A model generated the notes under the pieces. The model was given only the letters and a program-made list of their open reading frames with translations. It was not told the DNA's origin and searched no databases. A program made the translations under genes and the position numbers. From Wandonia haliotis (GTDB lineage: Bacteria; Bacteroidota; Bacteroidia; Flavobacteriales_D; Crocinitomicaceae), in assembly GCF_039523435.1 (NCBI RefSeq), contig NZ_BAAAFH010000022.1, positions 558,001 to 622,000 on the forward strand: a DNA stretch of 64,000 nucleotides, given 5' to 3'. This document shows positions 51,659 to 62,000 of the stretch, in pieces. Every line of letters begins with the position of its first letter. Position 1 is the stretch's first letter.

Positions 51659-52486
51659 ATGGATCAGAAATTAAATTATGGTATTCAAACAGTTGAAAGG
51701 CTCTCCTCTTCCCGCTCTGAAATAAAAAAACTCTATCCTTATAACAAAGTTGTCCTTCTGAAAAAAGGTAGTAAACTACTCATAGATTTCGACTGGTATA
51801 TATGCAAAAGCGATACCGTTTATTTTATTAATCCGAACCAGCACTTTACATTTCAGGACTCAAATGGAGTACTTCTGTTCTTTGACCCTGATTTTTATTG
51901 TATTGAAATACATGATAACGAATTAGCTTGCGACGGAATCCTATATAGTAATGTATTCTCAACTACCTCTATCCCTCTCACTGAAACAGTAGGGTCAAAA
52001 GTTCAATTTATACTCCAGGAAATTCAGTCGGAAATGCAATCAAAAGATTTCTGGACAAATGAAAAAATCAGGCTGTTGATAAAGTATATTATTATTGAAT
52101 GTACAAGAGAATGGGTGAAATTAGAAGGGAATAAACTGCCCCAGCTAACACGTGAACAAGAAATATCCAGACAGTTTAGTGTACTTGTTGACAAATATCA
52201 TTGTCAAATTCACAACATTCATAAATATGCTGAAAAAATGAACCTCAGTACAAAAACACTTCACAAGTACATTTCTACAAATTATGGGACTTCTCCTGGA
52301 TGTATTTTAGCAAAAAAAATTATTCTTGAAGCAAAAAAACTTCTTGTTCATACTACTTTAAGCGTAAAAGAAATAGCTTTTAAGCTCGGTTATAGTGACG
52401 CTTCCTATTTCAATAGGTATTTCAAACAACAAACTCAATCAACTCCCCTTCAGTTTAGAAAAGCATATCAGGAACGTTATAAATAG
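51659..52486 (+). CDS. AraC-family transcriptional regulator
   Basis: 275 residues. N-terminal cupin-like sensor region (about 20-110), then the AraC double helix-turn-helix at about 178-275: KYAEKMNLSTKTLHKYI and the conserved second HTH TLSVKEIAFKLGYSDASYF-NRYFKQ with PLQFRKAY. Effector unknown. Overlies no other gene; OsmC follows with its own promoter. Confidence 0.88.
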   Translation: MDQKLNYGIQTVERLSSSRSEIKKLYPYNKVVLLKKGSKLLIDFDWYICKSDTVYFINPNQHFTFQDSNGVLLFFDPDFYCIEIHDNELACDGILYSNVFSTTSIPLTETVGSKVQFILQEIQSEMQSKDFWTNEKIRLLIKYIIIECTREWVKLEGNKLPQLTREQEISRQFSVLVDKYHCQIHNIHKYAEKMNLSTKTLHKYISTNYGTSPGCILAKKIILEAKKLLVHTTLSVKEIAFKLGYSDASYFNRYFKQQTQSTPLQFRKAYQERYK

Positions 52487-52558
52487 TATTCTTCTGATGA
52501 AGAGATAAAAGTCCAGTAAACTCTCTTTTATCTACCATTTTATCCAATACTGTTCACT

Positions 52559-52566
52559 TAGTTTTG
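52559..52566 (+). promoter_or_regulatory. -7 element of the OsmC gene
   Basis: TAGTTTTG, a full TAnnTTTG match, 22 bases before the ATG at 52589. Confidence 0.45.
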
Positions 52567-52588
52567 CATCAAACTAAAATATATCAAT

Positions 52589-53017
52589 ATGCAAGCTAAT
52601 ATTCGTGCTCACTGGAAAGGAAGTCTAAAGACAGGTAAAGGGCATTTTACTTCCAAGAACCCCTTGCTTCATGAAACCGGATATCACTTTTCGGAACAAC
52701 ACCCCAACAAAAGGACAAGTGTACCTGAAGAATTTCTTGCCGCAGCCCATACTGCATGTTTTAACATGACTTTTGCAATGATTTTGTCACAAAATGGACT
52801 TGAAGCCAACTTTATCACAACGGAATGCACTATCACTTACAGTGGAGATCAAGTCAGTCATGCTACATTACATGTAAACGCGAGTATTTCTGATATATCT
52901 CAGGATGAGTTTACTAGACTGATTAAAGAAGCAAAAGAATTGTGTCCGATCGGAAGAGCTTTTAACTATCCAGTTTCAATTACCTCTGAACTTTTTTCAC
53001 ACTCACAAAATGAATAA
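52589..53017 (+). CDS. OsmC-type peroxiredoxin
   Basis: 142 residues of the OsmC/Ohr fold. The peroxidatic cysteine is in AAAHTACFNM (about residue 57) and the partner cysteine in KELCPIGRAFNYPV. It detoxifies organic hydroperoxides; the sequence TSVPEEFLAAAHTA favours OsmC over Ohr. Position next to a nitroreductase and stress-type regulators fits an oxidative or electrophile response area. Confidence 0.9.
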   Translation: MQANIRAHWKGSLKTGKGHFTSKNPLLHETGYHFSEQHPNKRTSVPEEFLAAAHTACFNMTFAMILSQNGLEANFITTECTITYSGDQVSHATLHVNASISDISQDEFTRLIKEAKELCPIGRAFNYPVSITSELFSHSQNE

Positions 53018-53103
53018 TTGGACTACCGATTTATCCTGAAACTGGATGACAAACAACGCTTTCTTCCATTCTACTTTTGACATCAGTTAAAATTTGCAGA
53101 ATT

Positions 53104-53550
53104 ATGAAACATACAATTAAAAAAGCAAGTCTGGAAGATCTTGAGGAGGCAGCAGATCTGTTCAATCAATACCGGGTCTTCTACCGACAGGAATCAAATT
53201 ATGAAAAAGGGAGAAGTTTTTTAAAAGAACGGCTTCTCAATAATGAATCAGACATTTTTCTGGCTTTTACAGACGGAAAAGCTGTAGGGTTTGTTCAACT
53301 CTATAAGTTATTTCACTATATCAAACTACAAAAACAATGGTTGTTGAGTGATTTATTTGTCCACCCCGACTATCGTGGAAAAGGAATCTCCGTTTCATTA
53401 ATTGACACGAGTAAACAATGGTGCATAGAAACAGATGCATGTGGATTAATGCTGGAAACAGAAAAAACAAATTTGGTTGGAAACAATTTGTATCCCCGAT
53501 GCGGTTTCGAAGTGGATGAATTACACAATTACTATCATTGGTGGAAATAA
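53104..53550 (+). CDS. GNAT family N-acetyltransferase
   Basis: 148 residues from the ATG at 53104 (MKHTIKKASLEDLEEA); the frame opens earlier at 53077 but that adds no family sequence. The acetyl-CoA loop is in LSDLFVHPDYRGKGISVSLI, with R-G-K-G-I, followed by GLMLETEKTNLVGNNLYPRCGF, the usual C-terminal order. Substrate unknown. A strong terminator overlaps the stop. Confidence 0.85.
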   Translation: MKHTIKKASLEDLEEAADLFNQYRVFYRQESNYEKGRSFLKERLLNNESDIFLAFTDGKAVGFVQLYKLFHYIKLQKQWLLSDLFVHPDYRGKGISVSLIDTSKQWCIETDACGLMLETEKTNLVGNNLYPRCGFEVDELHNYYHWWK

Positions 53551-53590
53551 AAAGCAGGAGGGAATGAGACTCTATCCCTCCTGCTTTTTT
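53549..53590 (+). terminator. Terminator of the second GNAT gene
   Basis: AAAAAGCAGGAGGGA (53549-53563) pairs with TCCCTCCTGCTTTTT (53575-53589), 15-bp stem, 11-base loop, six T. It begins within the stop codon. Confidence 0.9.
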
Positions 53591-53653
53591 ATATGCTAAT
53601 AAACCGACATAATATCTGTAACACTAGTTACATTTCGCCCCTGTTATCCTTCC

Positions 53654-53661
53654 TAACTTTG
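53654..53661 (+). promoter_or_regulatory. -7 element of the DsrE-like gene
   Basis: TAACTTTG, consensus TAnnTTTG, with a TTTC possible -33 element 17 bases upstream. Leader about 24 bases to the ATG at 53686. Confidence 0.45.
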
Positions 53662-53685
53662 CACTTCACAAAAACACAAAGCAAT

Positions 53686-54132
53686 ATGTTAAAAAGAGTC
53701 ATTGTATTATTCATCGGGATCACCTCTTTATCTGTTTCCTCCTTCGCACAGGAGCAAACAAACACTATTTCCACAAAAACAGTTAAAACCCTTAGTAAAA
53801 CTCCGGATTATGCGATGGGGGTATCGACTGAGAAACATCTCAAAGCAGCTATTCAACTCTTTCATCAGTTTGAAACCAGCGGAGTCACTGTCAATAACTT
53901 CGAAATTGTAGTTTGGGGCAAAGTTGTTTCTGAGTTAAAAAACGGTGGAGAATTGGCTGAACTAATTAGCAAACAGGTAAAAGGTAAACTAAAGATCACT
54001 ATTTGTAATGTTGCATTAAACTTTTTTGATATGACCGGGTCGGACATTCCGGATAACGTAGAAATAATACCTAATGCATATATCCGCATGTATGAACTAA
54101 ATGCTCTTGGTTACAATACCTTTATTCCTTAA
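53686..54132 (+). CDS. Secreted DsrE/DsrF-family protein
   Basis: 148 residues from the ATG at 53686 (MLKRVIVLFIGITSLSVSSF, cleaved near FAQ); the open frame upstream passes the promoter. The mature domain is DsrE-like: NFEIVVWGKVVSELKN, the cysteine in ITICNVALNFF and the PNAYIRMYELNALGYNTF end. Cytoplasmic DsrE proteins carry sulfur; periplasmic relatives have no assigned role. A hairpin follows. Confidence 0.8.
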   Translation: MLKRVIVLFIGITSLSVSSFAQEQTNTISTKTVKTLSKTPDYAMGVSTEKHLKAAIQLFHQFETSGVTVNNFEIVVWGKVVSELKNGGELAELISKQVKGKLKITICNVALNFFDMTGSDIPDNVEIIPNAYIRMYELNALGYNTFIP

Positions 54133-54145
54133 AGATTAGTACTCT

Positions 54146-54180
54146 ATGCTTGTCGGTCAGATATTAGAACCGACAAGCAT
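54146..54180 (+). terminator. Hairpin after the DsrE-like gene
   Basis: ATGCTTGTCGGT (54146-54157) pairs perfectly with ACCGACAAGCAT (54169-54180) around an 11-base loop. There is no T-run after it, so the terminator reading is likely but not certain. Confidence 0.6.
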
Positions 54181-54230
54181 TAAATAATATCCTCCTAACC
54201 AAACACTTAACCATCTCTTTTTTTTTGCAA

Positions 54231-54261
54231 TTGCCTACTAGAAATAAATGACGTATTTTTG
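54231..54261 (+). promoter_or_regulatory. Promoter of the PKD/SprB-type adhesin
   Basis: TTG (54231-54233), a 20-base spacer and TATTTTTG (54254-54261) match the -33 and -7 elements. ATG at 54295 gives a leader of about 30 bases. Confidence 0.6.
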
Positions 54262-54294
54262 CTCTGTGTAATACCTATTTTTACTCACGGCTCA

Positions 54295-57213
54295 ATGATC
54301 AAAATACGAATAACTTTATTATTCCTTTTCCTTTTAACCTTAGGTTCTTACTACAGTCAACTTCCCTGTGGACAAAGTATAAATTTCAATACGTGGACAC
54401 AGGAAGGCGCTAGTTCAAGTGGACAATGGGACGTTACTCCATCAGGAGATGCCGTTGAGCAGAACATTAATGGGACCGGGACATGGTTCGTAAGTCCTAA
54501 TAATTTTTTTAATATTTTGATTCAAGGCTCTATTCAGGTCAATACAGCTAATGACGACGATCTCGTTGGTTTCGTTTTTGGATACCAAAGCCCGTTTGGT
54601 TCTCTTACCTCACCAACAAACACATACGTAAAATCCTTTGTTTTTGACTGGAAACAAAGCACACAAAACTTTATGGGACTGACCAGTTTCGAAGGCTTCG
54701 CTCTTTACGAAGTTGATGGATTATTTGACTTCACAAACATAGTTGGTTCAGGAGGAGGAGTTGTTTATCCGGAGTTATGGGAGAGAGTAAACTCTCCAAC
54801 AGTAACCGTTCTTGACACGGACTACGGAAATAATGGATGGAATGATTTTCAACAATATAATTTCCAGCTTAAGTATACGGCCGACTCAATAATTATCTGG
54901 ATAGATGGAAACAAAATATTTGAAGAAACCGGATGTTTTGAACCAGGTCGATTTGGATTTTACAACCATTCTCAAGATGATGTTATTTACTCTAATTTCT
55001 CCTATACATTTGACTATGACTTCAGTATTTCTGATACGATAATCTGTATTAATGATGTTGCGGATTTCTTAATTGGTTCAGGTTGTCTCAATTATTTTCC
55101 GGCATCAACAACATTTGATTGGGATTTTGGTGATGGAAATACACATCAGGGCATCAACCCATCACACCAATATACAACACCTGGGCTCTACAATGTTCAA
55201 CTACTTTCTGTGGACTCCCTGGGCTGTTCAAGCTCAGCTGTTCATAGTTTGGAAGTACTTCCTCCTCTTTCGATTAATGCAGGAGTTAATGATACTATCT
55301 GCGGTTTAACCTACCAGTTAAACGCAACTACTCCTTCAGGAAACTGGACAGGTTCTTCAGACGTACTATTTGACGCTCCTAACTCTCCAAACTCTTCTGT
55401 AACTGTTCCTTCCGCCGGATTATATACTTTTACATGGACTGCATACAACGCAGGAGGATGCGCTTATTCGGACAGTGTATCTATTCTTTTTGATACACTA
55501 ACACTTTCTTCGTCAATTCTTTCACCTACATGTTATAATGAACATAATGGAGAAATTAGCATTTCACCCACCGGAGGACAACCTCCTTATTCATTTCAAT
55601 GGGATAATAATGCTAATAATCAAACGACCAATCCGGCAACTTCCCTTTCAGCAGGAAATTATTCTGTTTCAGTAACAGATTTACTTGGTTGTTCCGTAGA
55701 CTCCACGTTTCAACTCACAGCTCCCTCACAATTTAACTTTTCTGTATCTATTACGCCTTCGGAATGTCATATTAACAATGGAGTAATCAGTATAGATAAT
55801 CTTAATGGGGGGAGTCCTCCTTATTATTTTGATTGGGGAAATGGATTCAATACAAATCCTATTAACTCTAATCTCATTAATGGTAGCTACTCCGTTACGA
55901 TACAAGATGACAATGGATGTGATACAACAATTAATGCCGTTATTCCTACAAATTTGTTTACTGCTCAGATAGACTCAATACGACATGTTAGTTGCTATGG
56001 AGACTCTACTGGGGTTATTAGTGTATCAGGTCCTGTTTCAACAGAAACATATACCTACACATGGAGTAACCTTTCAGGAAATCCAACCACTCATACCGTT
56101 TCCGATTTAGCTTCCGGCACTTATAATGTTATCGTTTCTTCAATAGACGGAAGATGTTCCGATACATTACAAATTATAATTAACGAGCCCCAGCCCATGG
56201 TATTAGTCACCTCTCCAGACACGATAATCTGTCAGACAATGACTGTACCTCTTTATTCCTCGGCAAGTGGAGGAACTCCCCCTTATACTTACCTGTGGGA
56301 CAATAATCTTGGAAACGGCTCTTCACACACTGTATCTCCGGATCATACAACTATTTATCAAGTCACTGCAATTGATAATAATGGATGTTCAGAGTCAGAC
56401 TCTTCTATCGTATTTATTGTAACTACACCGGATATCGTATTCTCTGTAGATACAACTGTACAATGCTTTTCTCCCAATAATCAGTTTGTTTTCTATAATC
56501 AAACACCACATACAACCACAACAAATTGGAATTTTGGAGATCAAACCGGAGGAATCGGGGATACTACTCTCCACTCTTATTCGACTCCGGGAATATATAG
56601 TGTAACACTTACAGTTGTAGATACTAATGGCTGCTTTTCATCCAAAACAGACACCAATATGGTCAGAGTTATTGCTAATCCTGTTGCTAATTTCGAAATA
56701 ACTCCAAATCCTGTTAGTATTCTTCCTCCCACAGTATATTTTATAGACTTATCTGAAGGAAATCAAATCAATTCTTGGAACTGGTATTATGATACAACTT
56801 TTTTCAGTCAGGAGAAGAATCCCAAGCATACATTTTCCGATGCTGTTAATCAATATATGACCCAGTTGATCATTGAAGATCTATTTGGCTGTAAAGATTC
56901 TATTACCAAACTACTCTTTATTGAAGAGTCAATCAGTATTTATGCTCCTAATACGTTTACTCCGGATGCAAATAAATTTAATGAAACCTGGCAAATTTAT
57001 GCAAACGGAATAGATAGTAATTCAGTTAAAATACAGCTATTCAACAGATGGGGCGAAATTATCTGGGAATCAAATAATATACATGTCCCCTGGGATGGCA
57101 CATATGCCGGCACCCCGGTTCCTGACGGTACTTACATTTGGACTTTACAAGTAAAAAGCAACTCCTCGGACAAAGTCTATCAGCGCACCGGTCACGTAAA
57201 TGTTCTAAGGTAA
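54295..57213 (+). CDS. Large adhesin with thrombospondin-C-like, PKD and SprB-like repeats and type B T9SS sorting domain
   Basis: 972 residues from the ATG at 54295 (MIKIRITLLFLFLL). After the signal peptide, a lectin/thrombospondin C-terminal-like domain (about 25-245, ending RFGFYNHSQDDVIYSNF) is followed by a PKD domain with FDWDFGDGN (about 255-330). Three or more SprB-like repeats (about 415-660; G-x-PPYxxxWxN and LSAGNYSVSVTD motifs) come before further PKD units (WNFGDQTG). The protein ends in the gliding-motility C-terminal domain: APNTFTPDANKFNETW and PVPDGTYIWTLQV. That ending sends proteins through the T9SS with PorP/SprF help. Likely a cell-surface adhesin. Confidence 0.88.
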   Translation: MIKIRITLLFLFLLTLGSYYSQLPCGQSINFNTWTQEGASSSGQWDVTPSGDAVEQNINGTGTWFVSPNNFFNILIQGSIQVNTANDDDLVGFVFGYQSPFGSLTSPTNTYVKSFVFDWKQSTQNFMGLTSFEGFALYEVDGLFDFTNIVGSGGGVVYPELWERVNSPTVTVLDTDYGNNGWNDFQQYNFQLKYTADSIIIWIDGNKIFEETGCFEPGRFGFYNHSQDDVIYSNFSYTFDYDFSISDTIICINDVADFLIGSGCLNYFPASTTFDWDFGDGNTHQGINPSHQYTTPGLYNVQLLSVDSLGCSSSAVHSLEVLPPLSINAGVNDTICGLTYQLNATTPSGNWTGSSDVLFDAPNSPNSSVTVPSAGLYTFTWTAYNAGGCAYSDSVSILFDTLTLSSSILSPTCYNEHNGEISISPTGGQPPYSFQWDNNANNQTTNPATSLSAGNYSVSVTDLLGCSVDSTFQLTAPSQFNFSVSITPSECHINNGVISIDNLNGGSPPYYFDWGNGFNTNPINSNLINGSYSVTIQDDNGCDTTINAVIPTNLFTAQIDSIRHVSCYGDSTGVISVSGPVSTETYTYTWSNLSGNPTTHTVSDLASGTYNVIVSSIDGRCSDTLQIIINEPQPMVLVTSPDTIICQTMTVPLYSSASGGTPPYTYLWDNNLGNGSSHTVSPDHTTIYQVTAIDNNGCSESDSSIVFIVTTPDIVFSVDTTVQCFSPNNQFVFYNQTPHTTTTNWNFGDQTGGIGDTTLHSYSTPGIYSVTLTVVDTNGCFSSKTDTNMVRVIANPVANFEITPNPVSILPPTVYFIDLSEGNQINSWNWYYDTTFFSQEKNPKHTFSDAVNQYMTQLIIEDLFGCKDSITKLLFIEESISIYAPNTFTPDANKFNETWQIYANGIDSNSVKIQLFNRWGEIIWESNNIHVPWDGTYAGTPVPDGTYIWTLQVKSNSSDKVYQRTGHVNVLR

Positions 57214-57295
57214 CTTATCCGTTTCTATACCCACTAGTAACAATTGTCACAACTCACCATCTTATTTTACACGAAATTTGTATCTTTTATAAGAT

Positions 57296-58519
57296 ATGCA
57301 GCAGATAAAACTCGGATTAAGAGAAAACTGGAAACAATTCACCTTACTGGTTATTGTTAATGCTTTTGTTGGTGGTATGGTTGGAATGGAGCGATCGATT
57401 TTACCACAAATCGCCGAGCAGGAATTTGCTATTGCTGCTAAAACTGCCATACTTTCTTTTATTATTGTTTTTGGAATTGTTAAAGCCATAACTAATTATT
57501 ACACGGGAGTTTTAGCGAATAAATTCGGGCGTAAGAATTTATTGATTGCCGGTTGGATTATTGCCATTCCAATTCCTTTTCTACTCATGTATGCTCAAAA
57601 CTGGAACTGGATTATAGCGGCTAACGTTTTACTAGGTATAAACCAGGGGCTTGCATGGAGTTCTACCGTAGTGATGAAGATCGATCTTGTCGGCGAAAAA
57701 CAAAGAGGGTTTGCCATGGGGCTCAATGAGTTTGCCGGGTATATTGCTGTTGCTGTAGTAGCTTTTCTCACAGGTTGGATAGCTTCTGAATTCGGAGTTC
57801 GCCCCTACCCTTTTTACATTGGTATCGGATTAGTTATTCTTGGTCTATTTACCAGTCTCCTATTTATTAGGGATACACGACATCATGTCAATGCAGAAAC
57901 AAAAAACAATACTGTTCCACTATTGAAAAATGTATTCTGGGATACTACCTGGCGGGATAAAAACTTAGGATCTGTCTCTCAGGCTGGAATGATTAACAAC
58001 CTGAATGATGGAATGGCATGGGGTATTTTTCCGATTCTTTTAAGTAGCAAAGGATTTTCGCTTGAAGAAATCGGTATCATCGTATCTGTTTACCCAGCTG
58101 TCTGGGGATTAGGTCAGTTATTTACAGGAAAAATGGCTGATAAGTTTTGTAAAAAGAACATGTTGTTTATCGGTATGTCATTACAAGCCATCGCTTTACT
58201 GTTCTTTGCCGGAGCTACCTCTTTTACACACTATATTATTCTGTCTGCCATTCTTGGGTGGGGTACCGCTATGGTATACCCGACTTTCCTGGCAACAGTA
58301 GCTGAAAACACACATCCTAAAGACAGAGCCAAAAGTATTGGCGTCTTCCGACTATGGCGAGATCTCGGCTATGCTATTGGAGCAATATTAACCGGAATAA
58401 TTGCTGATACCTTCGGGATTTTATCTTCCATTCTCTTTATTGCTTTTCTTACATTTATTTCTTCGGGGATCATTCTTTTCAGAATGCAATGTCGTCAAAA
58501 ACATCACGTAACAATCTGA
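57296..58519 (+). CDS. MFS transporter
   Basis: 407 residues, twelve hydrophobic segments. The A-motif-like loop between TM2 and TM3 (NKFGRKNLL) and the matching loop in the second half (GKMADKFCKKNMLF) are visible. GMVGMERSILPQIAE in TM1 and GINQGLAWSSTVVMKIDLV in TM4 are unusual for drug exporters. Substrate unknown. A near-consensus GAAATTTG lies upstream. Confidence 0.85.
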   Translation: MQQIKLGLRENWKQFTLLVIVNAFVGGMVGMERSILPQIAEQEFAIAAKTAILSFIIVFGIVKAITNYYTGVLANKFGRKNLLIAGWIIAIPIPFLLMYAQNWNWIIAANVLLGINQGLAWSSTVVMKIDLVGEKQRGFAMGLNEFAGYIAVAVVAFLTGWIASEFGVRPYPFYIGIGLVILGLFTSLLFIRDTRHHVNAETKNNTVPLLKNVFWDTTWRDKNLGSVSQAGMINNLNDGMAWGIFPILLSSKGFSLEEIGIIVSVYPAVWGLGQLFTGKMADKFCKKNMLFIGMSLQAIALLFFAGATSFTHYIILSAILGWGTAMVYPTFLATVAENTHPKDRAKSIGVFRLWRDLGYAIGAILTGIIADTFGILSSILFIAFLTFISSGIILFRMQCRQKHHVTI

Positions 58520-58616
58520 AAACAAATCGACTTATCACAGCTATCAGATCAGGTTAACAAATCATTAAACCTACTCTCTTCTCATAATTTAGAATCATTA
58601 TTAAAAGTAATTGTTC

Positions 58617-58624
58617 TAACTTTG
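58617..58624 (+). promoter_or_regulatory. -7 element of the metal-efflux locus, almost leaderless
   Basis: TAACTTTG, consensus TAnnTTTG, ends five bases before the ATG at 58630. Confidence 0.5.
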
Positions 58625-58629
58625 TACTA

Positions 58630-59013
58630 ATGAGATCGTGGTTTATTATACCTATAATGACCTTACTGGTTCTTCAGTCTATCAATCTGAATTTGGTGGA
58701 TCTGGTTAAAATTCCTGTTCTCATTGAGCACTACAACAAACATCAGGAGAAATACGGAGATGATTTTTTCTCTTTTCTTGATAAGCACTACGGACACGAC
58801 AAGGAAGAACACAATACTGAGCATTCAGAACATCAAGATCTTCCTTTTCACCACTCATTACAATTCTTAACTGGTGTAGAATGGCAACATCCACCTGTAT
58901 TTATCTGGAAGCATTCTTTCGTATTTGAATCTTCGCATTATTTTGTTTACAAAGCACCTCACAGTGCGAGTGCTGCTATATCTATTAATCAACCACCCCG
59001 GACAACCTGTTAG
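58630..59013 (+). CDS. Small His-rich exported protein at the head of a metal RND locus
   Basis: 127 residues. An N-terminal hydrophobic segment (MRSWFIIPIMTLLVLQSINL) is followed by IPVLIEHYNKHQEKYGDDFF, then a His/Glu-rich stretch (HYGHDKEEHNTEHSEHQ) and LPFHHSLQFL. About 17 histidines in all. Similar genes often precede CzcA/CusA-type RND genes in Bacteroidota; a metal-binding or chaperone role is inferred from composition and position, not shown. The RND gene starts 38 bases after its stop. Confidence 0.65.
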   Translation: MRSWFIIPIMTLLVLQSINLNLVDLVKIPVLIEHYNKHQEKYGDDFFSFLDKHYGHDKEEHNTEHSEHQDLPFHHSLQFLTGVEWQHPPVFIWKHSFVFESSHYFVYKAPHSASAAISINQPPRTTC

Positions 59014-59051
59014 AAAAAGAATTTAGTTATTCATTTTTTATCAGGTAAAAC

Positions 59052-62000
59052 ATGTTATTATCAATTATACGTTCCAGTGTAAGGAACAAATTTATCGTAC
59101 TTCTTTTCACTATTTTTATAATAGGATATGGTATCTATTCTATTTTTCAGATTCCGGTCGGTGCCGTACCGGATGTAACCAATAATCAGGTTCAGGTTCT
59201 GACGACATCCAGGAATCTGTCTACGTTGGATATTGAGCAATTTATTACGTATCCTATTGAACTGGAAATGGCAAACCTCCCTGGAATTCAGGAAATCCGC
59301 TCCGTTTCCAAATTCGGCTTGTCCGTCGTAACACTTGTCTTTGATGACAAAATGGGGACTTACTTACCCCGTCAGCTTATTGCTGAAAAGATTAAATCAG
59401 CCACAGAAAAAATCCCCCCGGAATTTGGCTCACCTGAAATGGGTCCTATTACGACCGGACTCGGAGAGATCTATCAGTATACGCTGGAAGTTGAAAACGA
59501 ATTTAAAGACAACTACTCTTTAACTGATCTCCGTACTATTCAGGACTGGATTGTAAAACGGCAACTTGCGGGAATTCAGGGAGTCGTAGAAGTCAACACA
59601 TGGGGCGGTTATCTTAAGCAATACGAAGTTGCCATACGAACAGAAGACCTGAATGCCGCAGGAGTGACTATTTCCGAATTGTTCAGTGCTCTCGAAAATA
59701 ATAATGGAATTGCCGGAGGAAGTTATATCCAACGGGAAGGACAGGCATATTTTATACGTGGTGAAGGACTCATCGGAAGTATGGAGGATATTCGGAACAC
59801 AGTTGTTGCTGTACGAAATACAACCCCTATACTGGTAAAAGACATAGCCGAAGTACGAATTGGTCATGCCCCAAGATTCGGAGCTGTAACCGGAAACGGA
59901 GAAGGTGAAAAAGTACTCGGACAAATCATGATGTTAAAGGGAGCCAACTCCGAAAAGGTCATCTCTGAAGTTAAAAATCGTGTAGAAAAGGTACAACAAT
60001 CACTTCCTCCGGGTGTTTATATTCATCCTTTTCTGGATCGCAGCGACCTGGTAGAAAAAACTATATCTACTGTTATTGAAAATCTCGTAATTGGTTTTCT
60101 GATTGTCGCTGTTATCGTTATCCTTTTAATCGGAAATTTCCGAGCAGGGATGATCATAGCATCCGTGATTCCAATTTGTTTTCTGATCGCACTTTCCCTC
60201 ATGCACATCTTCCAGATTGACGTAAATCTTATGAGTATGGGAGCATTAGATTTTGGGATTATCATTGACGGTGCTGTGATTATTGTTGAATTTGTAGCCC
60301 TTCAATTATTCCGAAAGTCAGGTGAATTTAAGAATCTTTCTGTTCCGGAACTTCGTTCTCTCCGGGACTCCATCACTATTGAGGGCACAACAAGAATGAT
60401 GAAATCCGCCATATTCGGTCAGCTGATTATTATTATTGTTTTTATTCCCATATTATCACTGGGTGGTGTCGAAGGTAAAATGTTTATTCCAATGGCACTG
60501 ACATTTATTTTTGCCATTATTGCTGCCATACTTGTCTGCCTGACCTATGTACCTGTAATGGCTTCCATTTTTCTGAGTACGAAAGAACAACCCCGTTTTG
60601 CCATTTCAAGAAAAATAATGGATTTTCTGGACAAACTTTATGTTCCTGTTCTAAAGACTGCTTTGAATAAGAAAAAAACGGTTCTTCTGGTAAGTTTGGC
60701 TGTTGTGGTATCTGGGATCTTTCTATTCAGACAAATGGGTGGTGAGTTTATTCCGCAACTTGACGAAGGTGATTTTGTTATTCAACCTGTTATGAAAACA
60801 GGAAAATCACTTGATGATGTCATTGCCACAACGACAAAAATGGAGAAAATACTACTGGATAAATTTCCTGAAGTAAAAACAGTAGTGACAAGAATCGGAG
60901 CGGCGGAGGTACCGACAGATCCCATGTCTATGGAAGAGACCGATGTGATGGTAATGTTACACCCTAAATCAGAATGGGTAACTGCCGACACGAAGGATGG
61001 ACTAGCCTCGGCAATTGAAAAAGAGTTAAAAAAGATTCCCGGAGTCGAAATTGAATTCACGCAACCTATTGAAATGCGCTTCAATGAATTGATTACCGGC
61101 GTCCGTTCTGATATTGCCATCAAGCTTTTCGGGAATGATTTAGATGTTCTTCAACGCAAGGGACAAGAGATAAAATCGCTCATTCAACATATAGAAGGCG
61201 CGGCCGATATCGTTGTTGAAAAGGTAACTGGTTTACCTCAGCTTTCTGTCCGTTATAATCGGGAAAGCCTTGCCGCACATGGCTTACAAATTGCCGATAT
61301 AAATTCACTGGTTGCTCTTGCTTTTGCTGGTAAAAACTCAGGTGTGATTTTTGAAAAAGAAAAACGATTTGATCTTGTAATCCGGTTAAGTGAAGACAAA
61401 CGAAAGGGAATTGAAGATCTGAAAAACTTACTGGTAGACACGCCTAAAGGCACTAAAATTCCCCTTCGGGAACTGGCGGACATCCAAATTACAGAAGGAC
61501 CTGCCAAAATTTCCCGCGACGAGACCAATCGGCGGATTGTTGTAGGAGTTAATGTCCGCAATAGTGATCTCCAAACAGTTGTAGACCAAATTCAAAAAAC
61601 ACTGGATGAAAAATTATCGATTCCTCCCGGTTATCGAATTACCTATGGAGGTCAGTTTGAAAATTATCAACGTGCCACTAATCGGTTATTATTAGCTGTT
61701 CCTGTTTCTTTAATTCTGATCTTCCTCATGCTCTATTTCGCATTCAAATCAGTTACGGAAGCTCTGCTGATTTATACCGCTATTCCAATTGCAGCCATGG
61801 GAGGCATCTTCCTTTTATGGGCACGTGATATGCCGTTTAGTATATCAGCAGGAGTCGGTTTTATTGCTCTTTTTGGAGTAGCTGTTCTCAATGGAATTGT
61901 ACTTCTTGAGCACTACAAAACATTTGATTTTTCAGGTGGTGCTACTTCGATAAAAAACTTAATTATTGAAGGGGCCCGCGACCGATTATTACCGGTTATG

